Assembly (NCBI RefSeq): GCF_004614185.1
Contig: NZ_SPVF01000174.1
Location: forward strand, 1-39,314
Origin: Zemynaea arenosa
GTDB taxonomy: Bacteria > Pseudomonadota > Gammaproteobacteria > Burkholderiales > Burkholderiaceae_D
DNA: 39,314 nucleotides
Direction: 5' to 3'
Each line of letters opens with the position of its first letter. Positions within the stretch are counted from its first letter, which is position 1. Shown here piece by piece: positions 8,453 through 18,522 of this stretch. The position numbers were made by a program, and so were the translations under genes. Below the pieces are notes generated by a model, which made no database searches, was not told where the DNA came from, and saw nothing but the letters and a program-made list of their open reading frames with translations.

Positions 8453-9793
8453 ATGGACACCACGGTGACCACGCCGCGCGCAGCGGCCACCAAACCACGC
8501 CTGTCGTTCTGGCAGCTGTGGAACATGAGCTTCGGCTTCTTCGGCATCCAGTTCGGCTTCGCCTTGCAAAATGCGAACACGAGCCGCATCTTCTCGACAC
8601 TGGGCGCTAACCCGGACCAGCTGGCGCTGTTCTGGCTCGCCGCCCCCGTCACCGGCCTGCTGGTGCAGCCCGTGATCGGCTACCTCAGTGACAACACGTG
8701 GCACCCGACCTGGGGCCGCCGCCGTCCGTTCTTCTTCCTCGGCGCCGTCCTCGCTTCGCTCGCGCTGTTCCTGATGCCGAATTCCGCCGCCCTCTGGATG
8801 GCGGTGGCCGTGCTGTGGATGATGGACGCCGCGATCAACGTGTCGATGGAGCCGTTCCGCGCCTTCGTCGGCGACAAGCTCGATGCCTCGCAGCGCACCG
8901 CGGGCTTCGCGATGCAGACCTTCTTCATCGGCTGCGGCGCGGTGATCGCGTCCCTGCTGCCGTCGATCTTCTCGCACTACGGCGTGTCCAACGTGCCGGT
9001 CAACGGCACCATCCCGGATACCGTGCGCTACTCTTTCTACAGCGGCGCCGCGGTGTTCCTGCTGTCCGTGCTGTGGACCGTCCTCACGGCCAAGGAAACC
9101 CCGCCTGAGAACCTGGAGCAGTTCCGCGCCGAGCGCAAACAGACACGCGGCATGGGCTACGCGTTCGCGGAGATCATCGGTGGCTTCGGCCGCATGCCCA
9201 AGACGATGGTGCAGCTGGCCTTCGTTCAGTTCTTCACCTGGATCGCGCTGTTCGCGATGTGGATCTACACCGGCACCGCGATCGCGGACACGGTCTGGCA
9301 CACCACCGATGCGCAGTCGGTGGCCTACCAGGACGCGGGCAACTGGGTCGGCACCATGTTCGCGGTGTACAACGGCGTGTCCGCGCTGGCCGCCTTCATC
9401 CTACCCATCTTCGCCAAATACACCAGCCGCCGCATCGTGCACACCACCTGCCTGATCATCGGCGGGCTGTCGCTGGCCTCGATCCTCACGATCACCACCA
9501 AGGAGATGCTGATCGTCCCGATGATCGGCGTCGGCATCGCCTGGGCCTCGATCCTCACCATGCCGTATGCCATCCTGGCCGGGGCGCTGCCCGCGCGCCG
9601 CATGGGCTACTACATGGGCCTCTTCAATTTCTTCGTCGTGATTCCGCAGATCGTCAGCGGCGTGCTGCTGGGCGGCGTGACCAAGCATTTCCTCGGCGGG
9701 CACACGGTCAATACGCTGGTGCTGGGCGGCGCGTCGATGGCGCTGGCGGGCATCCTGACCCTGTTCGTGGCCGACAAGGCGGACCACGAGTAG
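8453..9793 (+). CDS. MFS maltose/maltodextrin transporter, SLC45 type
   Basis: Encodes 446 residues with about 12 membrane spans. It carries the family signature TWGRRRPFFFLG after helix 2 and the N-terminal pattern SFGFFGIQFGFALQNANTSRIF, which I associate with the MalT/SLC45-like maltose transporters of starch-using proteobacteria. It should move maltose or short maltodextrins across the inner membrane with a proton. It is the first gene of a rightward cluster: pgm starts 74 nt later and the amylase 11 nt after that. This order fits uptake, phosphosugar interconversion and polymer cutting in one transcript. Confidence 0.9.
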   Translation: MDTTVTTPRAAATKPRLSFWQLWNMSFGFFGIQFGFALQNANTSRIFSTLGANPDQLALFWLAAPVTGLLVQPVIGYLSDNTWHPTWGRRRPFFFLGAVLASLALFLMPNSAALWMAVAVLWMMDAAINVSMEPFRAFVGDKLDASQRTAGFAMQTFFIGCGAVIASLLPSIFSHYGVSNVPVNGTIPDTVRYSFYSGAAVFLLSVLWTVLTAKETPPENLEQFRAERKQTRGMGYAFAEIIGGFGRMPKTMVQLAFVQFFTWIALFAMWIYTGTAIADTVWHTTDAQSVAYQDAGNWVGTMFAVYNGVSALAAFILPIFAKYTSRRIVHTTCLIIGGLSLASILTITTKEMLIVPMIGVGIAWASILTMPYAILAGALPARRMGYYMGLFNFFVVIPQIVSGVLLGGVTKHFLGGHTVNTLVLGGASMALAGILTLFVADKADHE

Positions 9794-9831
9794 CGCCAGA
9801 GCCTGCGCCACGATTTTCGCGGCTGTCGTAA

Positions 9832-11499
<1,668 letters not shown>

Positions 11500-11510
11500 A
11501 CAAGGATTCC

Positions 11511-13139
11511 ATGAAGCCATCCGTACTCGCAGCCTCGCTCCTCCTGGCCGGTTCCGCCGGCGCCGCGCCCTTCACCTGGGACAACGCGACCGTCTACTTC
11601 CTGCTGACGGACCGCTTCAACAATGCGAGTACGGCCAACGACCATGCCTACGGCCGCGGTTCGGCGGCGCCGCTGCGGGGCTTCATGGGCGGGGACCTGA
11701 AGGGCGTGACGGCCAAGATCCGTGCCGGCTACTTCAAGGACCTCGGCGTGGATGCGCTGTGGATCACGCCGCCGGTGGAGCAGATCCACGCGAGCACGGA
11801 CGAAGGAACGGGCGAGAGTTACGGCTTCCACGGCTATTGGGCCAAGGACTTCACGGCCGTCGACGCGGCGCTCGGCACGGAGGCCGACCTGCGCGAGCTG
11901 GTCGCCACGGCGCACCAGCACGGCCTGCGGGTGCTGCTCGATGTGGTGATGAACCAGATCGGCCCCGTCACCGCGCAGGATCCGGTGTGGCCCGCCGACT
12001 GGGTGCGCACCGCGCCGCGCTGCGACTTCAAGACCGCGGCCACCACCATCGAGTGCACGCTGGTGGCCAACCTGCCGGACCTGCGCACCGAGAGCGCCAC
12101 CGAGGTTGCGCTGCCGCCGCCGCTGGTGGAGAAGTGGAAGCAGGAAGGCCGCTACGACAGCGAAGTGGCCAGCCTGGATGCATTCTTCAAGCGAACCGGC
12201 TACCCGCGCACCCCGCGCTACCATCTGGTCAAGTGGCACACGGACTACGTGCGCAAGTTCGGCTTCGATGGCTTCCGCGCCGACACCGTCAAACATGTGG
12301 AGCCGGATGCTTGGCGCGCCCTGAAGAAGGAAGCGGCGCTGGCGTACGAAGACTGGAAGCGCGCCAATCCTAAGGAAAAGCTGGGCGACCAGCCGTTCTA
12401 CATGACGGCGGAGGCCTACGGCTACGCGCCACAGATGGGCCTCGACTTCAACCTCGGCGACAAGAGCTTCAACTACTACGACGCGGGCTTCGACAGCATG
12501 ATCAACTTCGCGATGAAGGGCGATGCCGCGAAGAGCTATGAACAGCTGTTCTCGGAGTACTCGGCAATCCTCAACGGCCCGCTCAAGGGCCACTCCATCC
12601 TCAATTACATCAGCTCCCACGACGACGGCGGGCCGTTCGACCAGCTGCGCACCAAGCCGTTTGAAGCCGGCACCAAGCTGCTGCTGGCACCCGGCGCTGC
12701 GCAGATCTACTACGGCGATGAGACGGCGCGCCTGCTGAAGATCGAGGGTGCGCAGGGCGACGCCACGCTGCGTTCGTTCATGAACTGGGACGAGCTGGCG
12801 AAGAACGTGCAGCGCAACGGCTACCGCATCGGCGAAGTGCGCCAGCACTTTGCGCTGCTGGGGCGCTTCCGCCACGACCATCCTGCGATTGGCGCGGGCG
12901 TGCATGCCAAGCTGGCGGACCAGCCCTACACCTTCAAGCGTACGCTGGACCGCGACGGCCTGCGCGACCAGGTCGTGATCGCGCTCGATGCACCGAAGGG
13001 GGCGAAGATCAGCGTCGGCGGCGTGTTCGCCGACGGCACCCGGGTCACCGATGGCTACACGGGCCAGCATGCGGTCGTGCGCAAAGGGCAGGTGAGCTTC
13101 GCGCGCAGCGGCCGCGTGACCCTCATCGCGGCCGACTGA
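11511..13139 (+). CDS. Secreted MalS-like alpha-amylase (GH13)
   Basis: Encodes 542 residues. ATG 11511 has AAGGA close upstream and begins a signal peptide (MKPSVLAASLLLAGSAGA, cleavage before AP); the frame extends further upstream only by overlapping pgm. The sequence aligns by eye with periplasmic MalS of E. coli: VYFLLTDRFNNAS, GGDLKGVTAKI, YGFHGYWAKDF. Catalytic residues are Asp258 (FRADTVKH), Glu301 (MTAEAYGY) and Asp371 (SSHDDGG). It lacks the long N-terminal extension of MalS. In region I the usual His of DVVMNH is Gln149, an unusual change in GH13 that may affect substrate binding in subsite -1. It probably hydrolyses maltodextrins in the periplasm or outside. Only 11 nt separate it from pgm, so co-expression is likely. 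Confidence 0.93.
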   Translation: MKPSVLAASLLLAGSAGAAPFTWDNATVYFLLTDRFNNASTANDHAYGRGSAAPLRGFMGGDLKGVTAKIRAGYFKDLGVDALWITPPVEQIHASTDEGTGESYGFHGYWAKDFTAVDAALGTEADLRELVATAHQHGLRVLLDVVMNQIGPVTAQDPVWPADWVRTAPRCDFKTAATTIECTLVANLPDLRTESATEVALPPPLVEKWKQEGRYDSEVASLDAFFKRTGYPRTPRYHLVKWHTDYVRKFGFDGFRADTVKHVEPDAWRALKKEAALAYEDWKRANPKEKLGDQPFYMTAEAYGYAPQMGLDFNLGDKSFNYYDAGFDSMINFAMKGDAAKSYEQLFSEYSAILNGPLKGHSILNYISSHDDGGPFDQLRTKPFEAGTKLLLAPGAAQIYYGDETARLLKIEGAQGDATLRSFMNWDELAKNVQRNGYRIGEVRQHFALLGRFRHDHPAIGAGVHAKLADQPYTFKRTLDRDGLRDQVVIALDAPKGAKISVGGVFADGTRVTDGYTGQHAVVRKGQVSFARSGRVTLIAAD

Positions 13140-13172
13140 GATGTCGCTGCGGCCAGTCACATAAGGTATCCT

Positions 13173-13225
13173 TACGCGCGACGCGTAGTGAGTTCAGCGT
13201 TATTGAGCCCGCGGTACAAGCGGGC
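13173..13225 (+). repeat. Two inverted repeats in the leader of the glucokinase-regulator gene
   Basis: TACGCG (13173-13178) and CGCGTA (13182-13187) form a perfect inverted repeat with a 3-nt centre. GCCCGC (13207-13212) and GCGGGC (13220-13225) form a second with a 7-nt loop. Neither is followed by a T run. They could be an operator and a leader hairpin of the downstream autoregulated gene, but no known RpiR/HexR consensus is visible. Confidence 0.35.
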
Positions 13226-13246
13226 CGCCCTGAAGAGACAGTCCAA

Positions 13247-15094
13247 ATGACCAAAGAATTCGACCCGGAACAGAAGTTCGCACGCAGCGCTTACGCGGAC
13301 GGTCCGCGCCTGCTGGCCGACATCGGCGCGACGCACGCGCGCTTTGCGCTGGAGACGGCGCCTGGCGTGCTGCGCGCCGTGCGCGTCCTGCGCTGCGACG
13401 ACTACGCGGGCATCCTGCCGCTGCTGCGCGCCTACCTGGCGGACCACGAGGGCGTGCGCATCAACCACGCGGCCTTCGCACTGGCCAATCCGATCAGCGG
13501 TGACTTCATCCGCATGACCAACCGGGACTGGCAGTTCTCGACTGACGAGGTGCGGCGTGCGCTGGGTCTCAACACGCTCCTCATCGTCAACGACTTCACG
13601 GCGCTGGCCATGTCGCTGCCTGCGCTCACGGGCAAGGACCTGATGCAGGTCGGCGGCGGCGAGCCGACGCCGAATGCGGTCATCGGCGTGCTCGGTCCGG
13701 GCACGGGCCTGGGCGTATCGGGCCTGATTCCGACGGCGGACGGCTTCGTGACCCTCGGCTCCGAAGGCGGCCACGTGAGCTTTGCGCCGAGCGACGAGCG
13801 CGAATACTTCATCCTGCAGTACGCGTGGCGCCAACTGCCGCACGTGTCCTACGAGCGCCTGATCTCCGGCCCCGGCATGGAGCTGATCCACCGTGCGCTG
13901 GCCGAGCGCAATGGCGTCAAGGCGCCGGACCGCACGGCGCAGGAGGTGATGGAGGCGGCGCTGAACAAGGGTGATGCGCTGTGCCTCGAAGTGCTGGAGA
14001 CTTTCTGCGGCATGCTCGGTACCGTCAGCAGCAACCTGGCGGTGACGCTGGGCGCGGTCGGCGGCATCTTCATCGGCGGCGGCATCGTGCCGCGCATGGG
14101 GGAGTGGTTCAAGACCTCGCCGTTCCGCGCGCGCTTCGAAGCCAAGGGGCGCTTCTCGGGTTATGTGTCGGCGATTCCGACCTACGTGATCATGGCGGAG
14201 AATCCGGCCTTCATCGGCGTCGCATCGATCCTGTCCGAGCACCTGCGCGGGCGCAGTGGCGCGAATACGCTGATGGACCGCGTGATCCAGCTGCGGCATG
14301 AGCTGTCCCCCGCCGAGCAGCGCGTGGCCACGCTGGTGCTGGAGCACCCGCGCAAGGTGCTGTCCGAGCCGATCGCGGAGATCGCACGGCTGGCTGACGT
14401 GTCGCAACCGACCGTCATCCGCTTCTGCCGCTCGCTGGGCTTCCTGGGCCTGGCCGACTTCAAGCTCAAGTTCGCGAGCAGCCTGACGGGCACGATTCCG
14501 GTGCGCCACAGCCAGGTGCGCACTTCCGACAGTACGCACGACCTGGCAGCGAAAGTGATCGACAACACCGTCTCGGCGATCCTCAAGTTCCGCGACCAGC
14601 TGGATGTGGTGTCGATCGACCGCGCCATCGACCTGCTGCGCAAGGCCAACCGCGTGGAGTTCTACGCGATGGGGAATTCGCGTGTGGTGGCGCTGGATGG
14701 CCAGCACAAGTTCTTCCGCTTCCGCATTCCGACGTCGTCGTATGGCGATTCGCATCTCTTCAAGCTGGCGGCGGATCTGCTCAAGCCGGGCGATGTGGTG
14801 ATTGCGATCTCTACGTCGGGGCAGCTGCCGGAGCTGCTGTCTGCAGTCGATGCGGCGCGCGCTGCGGGGGCGGATGTTATCGCCATCACCAGCAGCAAGT
14901 CGCAGCTGGCGAAGAAGGCGTCCGTGGTGCTGGCGGTGGACCACTCGGAAGACAGCACGACCTTCCTCTCCATGATCTCGCGCGTGTTGCAGCTGCTGCT
15001 GATCGATATTCTCTCGGTGGGCATCTCGCTCGGCACGCAGGGCGAGGAGGGGCAGACCGACAAGCGTCTGCTGATCTCGCACCTGGATATCTAA
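13247..15094 (+). CDS. glk: Bifunctional glucokinase / RpiR-family transcriptional regulator
   Basis: Encodes 615 residues in two parts. Residues about 20-335 are a bacterial glucokinase: phosphate loop LLADIGATHARFAL, catalytic Asp116 in VNDFTALA, GPGTGLGVSG and GSEGGHVSF. Residues about 343-415 are an RpiR helix-turn-helix (EIARLADVSQPTVIRFCRSLGF) and about 470-600 a SIS sugar-phosphate-binding domain (YAMGNSRVVA, AISTSGQLPELL). This fusion is known in Burkholderiales. The kinase makes glucose 6-phosphate from the glucose released by the alpha-glucosidase of this locus, and the regulator probably senses a phosphosugar. The kinase motif has Ala and His where DIGGTN is usual. The gene follows the amylase by 107 nt. 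Its stop overlaps by 4 nt the stop of a convergent gene. Confidence 0.95.
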   Translation: MTKEFDPEQKFARSAYADGPRLLADIGATHARFALETAPGVLRAVRVLRCDDYAGILPLLRAYLADHEGVRINHAAFALANPISGDFIRMTNRDWQFSTDEVRRALGLNTLLIVNDFTALAMSLPALTGKDLMQVGGGEPTPNAVIGVLGPGTGLGVSGLIPTADGFVTLGSEGGHVSFAPSDEREYFILQYAWRQLPHVSYERLISGPGMELIHRALAERNGVKAPDRTAQEVMEAALNKGDALCLEVLETFCGMLGTVSSNLAVTLGAVGGIFIGGGIVPRMGEWFKTSPFRARFEAKGRFSGYVSAIPTYVIMAENPAFIGVASILSEHLRGRSGANTLMDRVIQLRHELSPAEQRVATLVLEHPRKVLSEPIAEIARLADVSQPTVIRFCRSLGFLGLADFKLKFASSLTGTIPVRHSQVRTSDSTHDLAAKVIDNTVSAILKFRDQLDVVSIDRAIDLLRKANRVEFYAMGNSRVVALDGQHKFFRFRIPTSSYGDSHLFKLAADLLKPGDVVIAISTSGQLPELLSAVDAARAAGADVIAITSSKSQLAKKASVVLAVDHSEDSTTFLSMISRVLQLLLIDILSVGISLGTQGEEGQTDKRLLISHLDI

Positions 15095-15549
15095 GGCCGG
15101 CATACGCCGCGCAGGGCGGCGACGGCGATGAAGGGCAGGGCGGCGTAGCCTCCGATCTGGAATGGTCCCCAGCCGGTGGGCTGGCGTTTCAAGCCGTCCA
15201 TGTGCCAGCAATCGGGCCGGTATGCGTCGTCCATCAGAACGTCGAACTTGCGCAGCTCCGGGGAACGTTCGGCGCCCAGGACCGGGCCGCTCGGCGCTGG
15301 CCCGGCGCCGGTCTTGTCCTCGGCCAGGACCTCGTGGACCGCGCGCTTGATGGCGCGGTCGGTGAGCGACAAGGATGGCGTGGCCAATCGTGTGGCGGCC
15401 GGCGGTGGTGCGGCCGCGGAAGGTGCGTCCAGAAGCGAATCCGGGACGGGGACCGGGGGCGGCGCGGCATGCGTTGCAGACGGCCGTGCGTCCTGTGCCG
15501 CCAGTGGCACGCATAGAAAGAAGGGCAGGAGGCGAAGGACAAGGCGCAT
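15091..15549 (-). CDS. Secreted or periplasmic protein of unknown function
   Basis: Encodes 152 residues if started at 15549, where a signal peptide begins (MRLVLRLLPFFLCVPLAAQ). A start at 15594 would add 15 residues before it; neither has a clear Shine-Dalgarno. The mature protein opens with a Pro/Ala-rich stretch, has a helical segment (LTDRAIKRAVHEVLAEDKTG), and ends with a C-terminal region containing two cysteines (RPDCWHMDG and ALRGVCRP). A hydrophobic segment (GGYAALPFIAVAALRG) close to the end might contact a membrane. I do not recognise a family. It is convergent with glk and overlaps its stop by 4 nt. Confidence 0.6.
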   Translation of the reverse strand: MRLVLRLLPFFLCVPLAAQDARPSATHAAPPPVPVPDSLLDAPSAAAPPPAATRLATPSLSLTDRAIKRAVHEVLAEDKTGAGPAPSGPVLGAERSPELRKFDVLMDDAYRPDCWHMDGLKRQPTGWGPFQIGGYAALPFIAVAALRGVCRP

Positions 15550-15762
15550 GGGAGGATGATAGCGCCACGTCACCAGCGGCCTTGCCAATTTCATAATCCG
15601 TTACAAAAGTCTACGGCGGCGGAGCGCGGGCGGCTGCACGCTCGCCGTCGCGCTCCTCGGGCCAGTGCCGGCGCGAAGGCTGGCGCCGCGCTACGGCACC
15701 CACGCCGAAGGCCGTCGTATGGGTCGGCGCGCACGCGAAGAGGGGCGCGCCGAGGCTGAACG

Positions 15763-18501
15763 CTATTCGACGAAGACGACGGCGGTGCGCGGGGGTACGG
15801 TGAAGGTGGCGGTGGTGGCGTCGTACTGCGTGGCGCGGGCGCGGGCGTCGGCGCCGTTCACATGCGCGGGGTGCAGGCGCAGCGCGTGGCCGCGCGCTGG
15901 CGGGACGCTCACCGTGTGCGGAACCTTGTCGACGTTGACCAGGTAGACGAGCCCACCGAAATTCGCCCCGGGGTAGCCGCGGCCATCCAGCCATGCGGCG
16001 ATCACGGTCGGTTCCTGCTGTGGCCCAACGTTGGCGAACTGCAGGCGCTTGCGGATTTCGTCCGCGCTCTTCAGATGGAACAGCGAGGTGCTGGCGCGGA
16101 TGGCCAGCAGGTCGCGGAAGGCGTCCCGTGCGAAGGCGATATCGGCCGGCCAGGGCTTGAGCGAGGCATCCGCCAGCAGAGGCTTGAGCAGGGCGTAGTC
16201 CTTGCCATTGTCGGCTTCCGGCGGCAGCCCAGTGCCAAAGTAGTTGTCCTGGTAGCTCCAGTCGATCCGGTTGAACCAGTCGCCGGAGTTGAAGCTGTTG
16301 CGGTCCAGGGACTTGGAGCGCAGCGTGTCGACCCCTGCGTGGAAGTAGGCGACGCCCTGGCTGAAGGCCGTCAACGCCGCGCCCAGCATCTGTACGCGCG
16401 CCCGGTCCGCGCCGCTGGTGGCCCGTGGAAGCTTGAGGACATTGATGTCGAAGAGCGTCTGGTTGTCGTGGTTCTCGACATAGTTGACCACCTCCGACGG
16501 TGCACTCGCGTATCCGGCGGGCTGGCCGTTGTAGTCGACCTTCTCCAAGGGCTTGATACTGCCATCGTAAGTCGTCAGCGGGTACGAACGGATCGAACCT
16601 GCGAGGCCCGCGCGGACCATATCGGCCGTGCGCATCAGGTCTGCCCTGGTGGCAGGACGCGCGCGGTCGTTCGGGTCATAGAACATGCCGTTGATGTAGC
16701 CCTGCCGCGTGATCATGTCGATGCCCGAATCGCCGGCGGAGCCACCGCGCACCGCATCGCGCAAACGGTCATTGAAAGTGCCAATGCCGCTGCCATTGAG
16801 CGACAGCTGCGACGCCTGCACGAAGCGCTTGCCGTCCGCGACCTCGCCAAAATTCCAACCTTCGCCGATCAATGGCACACGGCGTCCCGCTGCACGGTCG
16901 GCCGCCTTCTGCACCTGCTCCATGGCGGCGCGCGGCTGGTGCCCCATCAGGTCGAAGCGGAAGGAGTCGATGCGGTACTCGCGCGTCCACAGCGCCACCG
17001 AATCGGCCATCAGCTTGCCCATCATGAGGTTCTCGGTGGCCGTGTTGTCGCAGCAGGTGGAGGTCTCGATCGCGCCTGCGGCATTCAGCCGGTGGTAGTA
17101 GCCGGGCACGATGCGGTCCAGTACCGACTTCTCTTTCTGCCCGCCGGTGAAGGTGTGGTTATAGACCACGTCCATGCCGACCCGCAGTCCGGCCTTGTGC
17201 AGCGCCAGCACCATCTCGCGCATTTCGATGATGCGGCGCGCGCCATCGTTCGGGTCCGTGCTGTAGCTGCCTTCCGGGGCGTTGTAATGGTAAGGGTCAT
17301 AGCCCCAGTTGAAGCAGTCCGTCTCCGCGGTCTGGCGGATCAGGGCTTGCTGGCGCTCGCCGTCGGGCGCGCCGGTGGGCACGGGCACGGCGCAGCGGGC
17401 TTCGGGCACACTGCCGATGTCGAACACGGGGAGCAGGTGCACGTCCGTGAGCCCGGCCTTCGCGAGCGCGGACAAGTGGCGCATGCCGTTCGATTGCGTG
17501 TCCGTGAAGGCGGCGTAGGTGCCGCGGTGCGGCGTGGGGACCGTCGGGTCGTTGACCGAAAAGTCGCGCACGTGCAGTTCGTAGACCGTCATGTCGGCCG
17601 GAGCCCGTACGGTCTGCGGGGCGCGGTGGGCATCCCAGCCGGTAGGCTTCAGGCGCGGGTCGGACAGGGTGGCGATGTAGCTGCGGCGCGAGTCGGTCGA
17701 CAGACTCACCGAGTACGGGTCGGTGACCAGGTTGCGCACCATGCCGAGGTTGGGGACGAAGACGTCGACCACGTACTTGTAGTACGAGCCGCTGCGGTCG
17801 TCCTGGGTGCGGACGGACCAGGCGCCGTTGGCGGCGTTGCGCTGGAGCGGCAGGATCGCGCCGGCCGGGCTGTCGGGGCCGGGGTAGAGGCAGACGGAGA
17901 CCTTTTGCGCGGTTGGCGCCCAGAGCTTGAACTGGGTGTCCCCGCGGGCGACCGTGGCACCGAGGTCGTTCAGGCGCGCGGCGCTGGCGTAACGGGCGTC
18001 CAGCGCGGCGGCGGCTTGCGTGAAGGTGGCGGTGGTGACGCGCCCGGAGCGGTCTTCGCGGACCAGCAGAAGTTCCTGCTGCAGCAGCGAGGGCACGCGG
18101 TCCAGCCATGCGCGCGGCACGGCGTAGACGTCCATCTTGCCGAGCCATGCGAAGCGGTCGGGGAGGGCGGCGCGGGCGCCGGTCGCGCGCGTGAGCGGGA
18201 CCGAGCCGGCGGCGCCGCGCACTGGTACGCCGGGGGCGGCGGACAGGCCGCCTTCAGGCGCAAAGTACAGCTTCACGACGCCGCCAGCGGGTATCGGCGC
18301 CGCGGCATCGGCTGGTACTGCGATCCGTCCCGCGTCAATCCACACGGCCCGCGCCTCCAGCTTGCCCGGCGCGGGATGCAGCACTGTCAGGAACTTGGGG
18401 TCGTCGCACGCCCCGATGTCGTGGGCCGATGCCGCACTGGTACCCAGACCAAGGGCGAGAGCGGCGGCGATGAAAGGTGCGGTCCTGATCCTGCAGTGCA
18501 T
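15763..18501 (-). CDS. pulA: Secreted pullulanase-type alpha-1,6-glucosidase (GH13)
   Basis: Encodes 912 residues with a signal peptide (cleavage after AASA-H) and AGGAG just upstream of the start. An N-terminal starch-binding-like region is followed by a CBM48-type domain (TQFKLWAPTAQKVSVCLYPG) and the catalytic GH13 barrel. The pullulanase hallmark YDPYHYNAPEGSYS is present. Catalytic residues are Asp517 (FRFDLMGHQ), Glu547 (IGEGWNFGE) and Asp679 (ENHDNQT). It should cut alpha-1,6 branch points of starch, glycogen or pullulan outside the cytoplasm, giving linear maltodextrins. It lies 21 nt downstream of a POT-family transporter gene and is probably expressed with it. No lipobox cysteine follows the signal peptide, so a surface lipoprotein like Klebsiella PulA is not indicated. 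Confidence 0.94.
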   Translation of the reverse strand: MHCRIRTAPFIAAALALGLGTSAASAHDIGACDDPKFLTVLHPAPGKLEARAVWIDAGRIAVPADAAAPIPAGGVVKLYFAPEGGLSAAPGVPVRGAAGSVPLTRATGARAALPDRFAWLGKMDVYAVPRAWLDRVPSLLQQELLLVREDRSGRVTTATFTQAAAALDARYASAARLNDLGATVARGDTQFKLWAPTAQKVSVCLYPGPDSPAGAILPLQRNAANGAWSVRTQDDRSGSYYKYVVDVFVPNLGMVRNLVTDPYSVSLSTDSRRSYIATLSDPRLKPTGWDAHRAPQTVRAPADMTVYELHVRDFSVNDPTVPTPHRGTYAAFTDTQSNGMRHLSALAKAGLTDVHLLPVFDIGSVPEARCAVPVPTGAPDGERQQALIRQTAETDCFNWGYDPYHYNAPEGSYSTDPNDGARRIIEMREMVLALHKAGLRVGMDVVYNHTFTGGQKEKSVLDRIVPGYYHRLNAAGAIETSTCCDNTATENLMMGKLMADSVALWTREYRIDSFRFDLMGHQPRAAMEQVQKAADRAAGRRVPLIGEGWNFGEVADGKRFVQASQLSLNGSGIGTFNDRLRDAVRGGSAGDSGIDMITRQGYINGMFYDPNDRARPATRADLMRTADMVRAGLAGSIRSYPLTTYDGSIKPLEKVDYNGQPAGYASAPSEVVNYVENHDNQTLFDINVLKLPRATSGADRARVQMLGAALTAFSQGVAYFHAGVDTLRSKSLDRNSFNSGDWFNRIDWSYQDNYFGTGLPPEADNGKDYALLKPLLADASLKPWPADIAFARDAFRDLLAIRASTSLFHLKSADEIRKRLQFANVGPQQEPTVIAAWLDGRGYPGANFGGLVYLVNVDKVPHTVSVPPARGHALRLHPAHVNGADARARATQYDATTATFTVPPRTAVVFVE

Positions 18502-18522
18502 CGAGTCTCCTGATTCTGAAAG

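Noticed and set aside
13172..15568. 798-residue open frame antisense to the glucokinase-regulator gene
   Set aside because: It mirrors the high-GC codon bias of the real gene, is rich in Arg, His and Ala, and has no domain. The plus-strand gene has full kinase, HTH and SIS motifs.
15862..18513. 883-residue open frame antisense to pulA
   Set aside because: Shadow frame of the pullulanase gene. No recognisable motif and composition dominated by Arg, Val and His.
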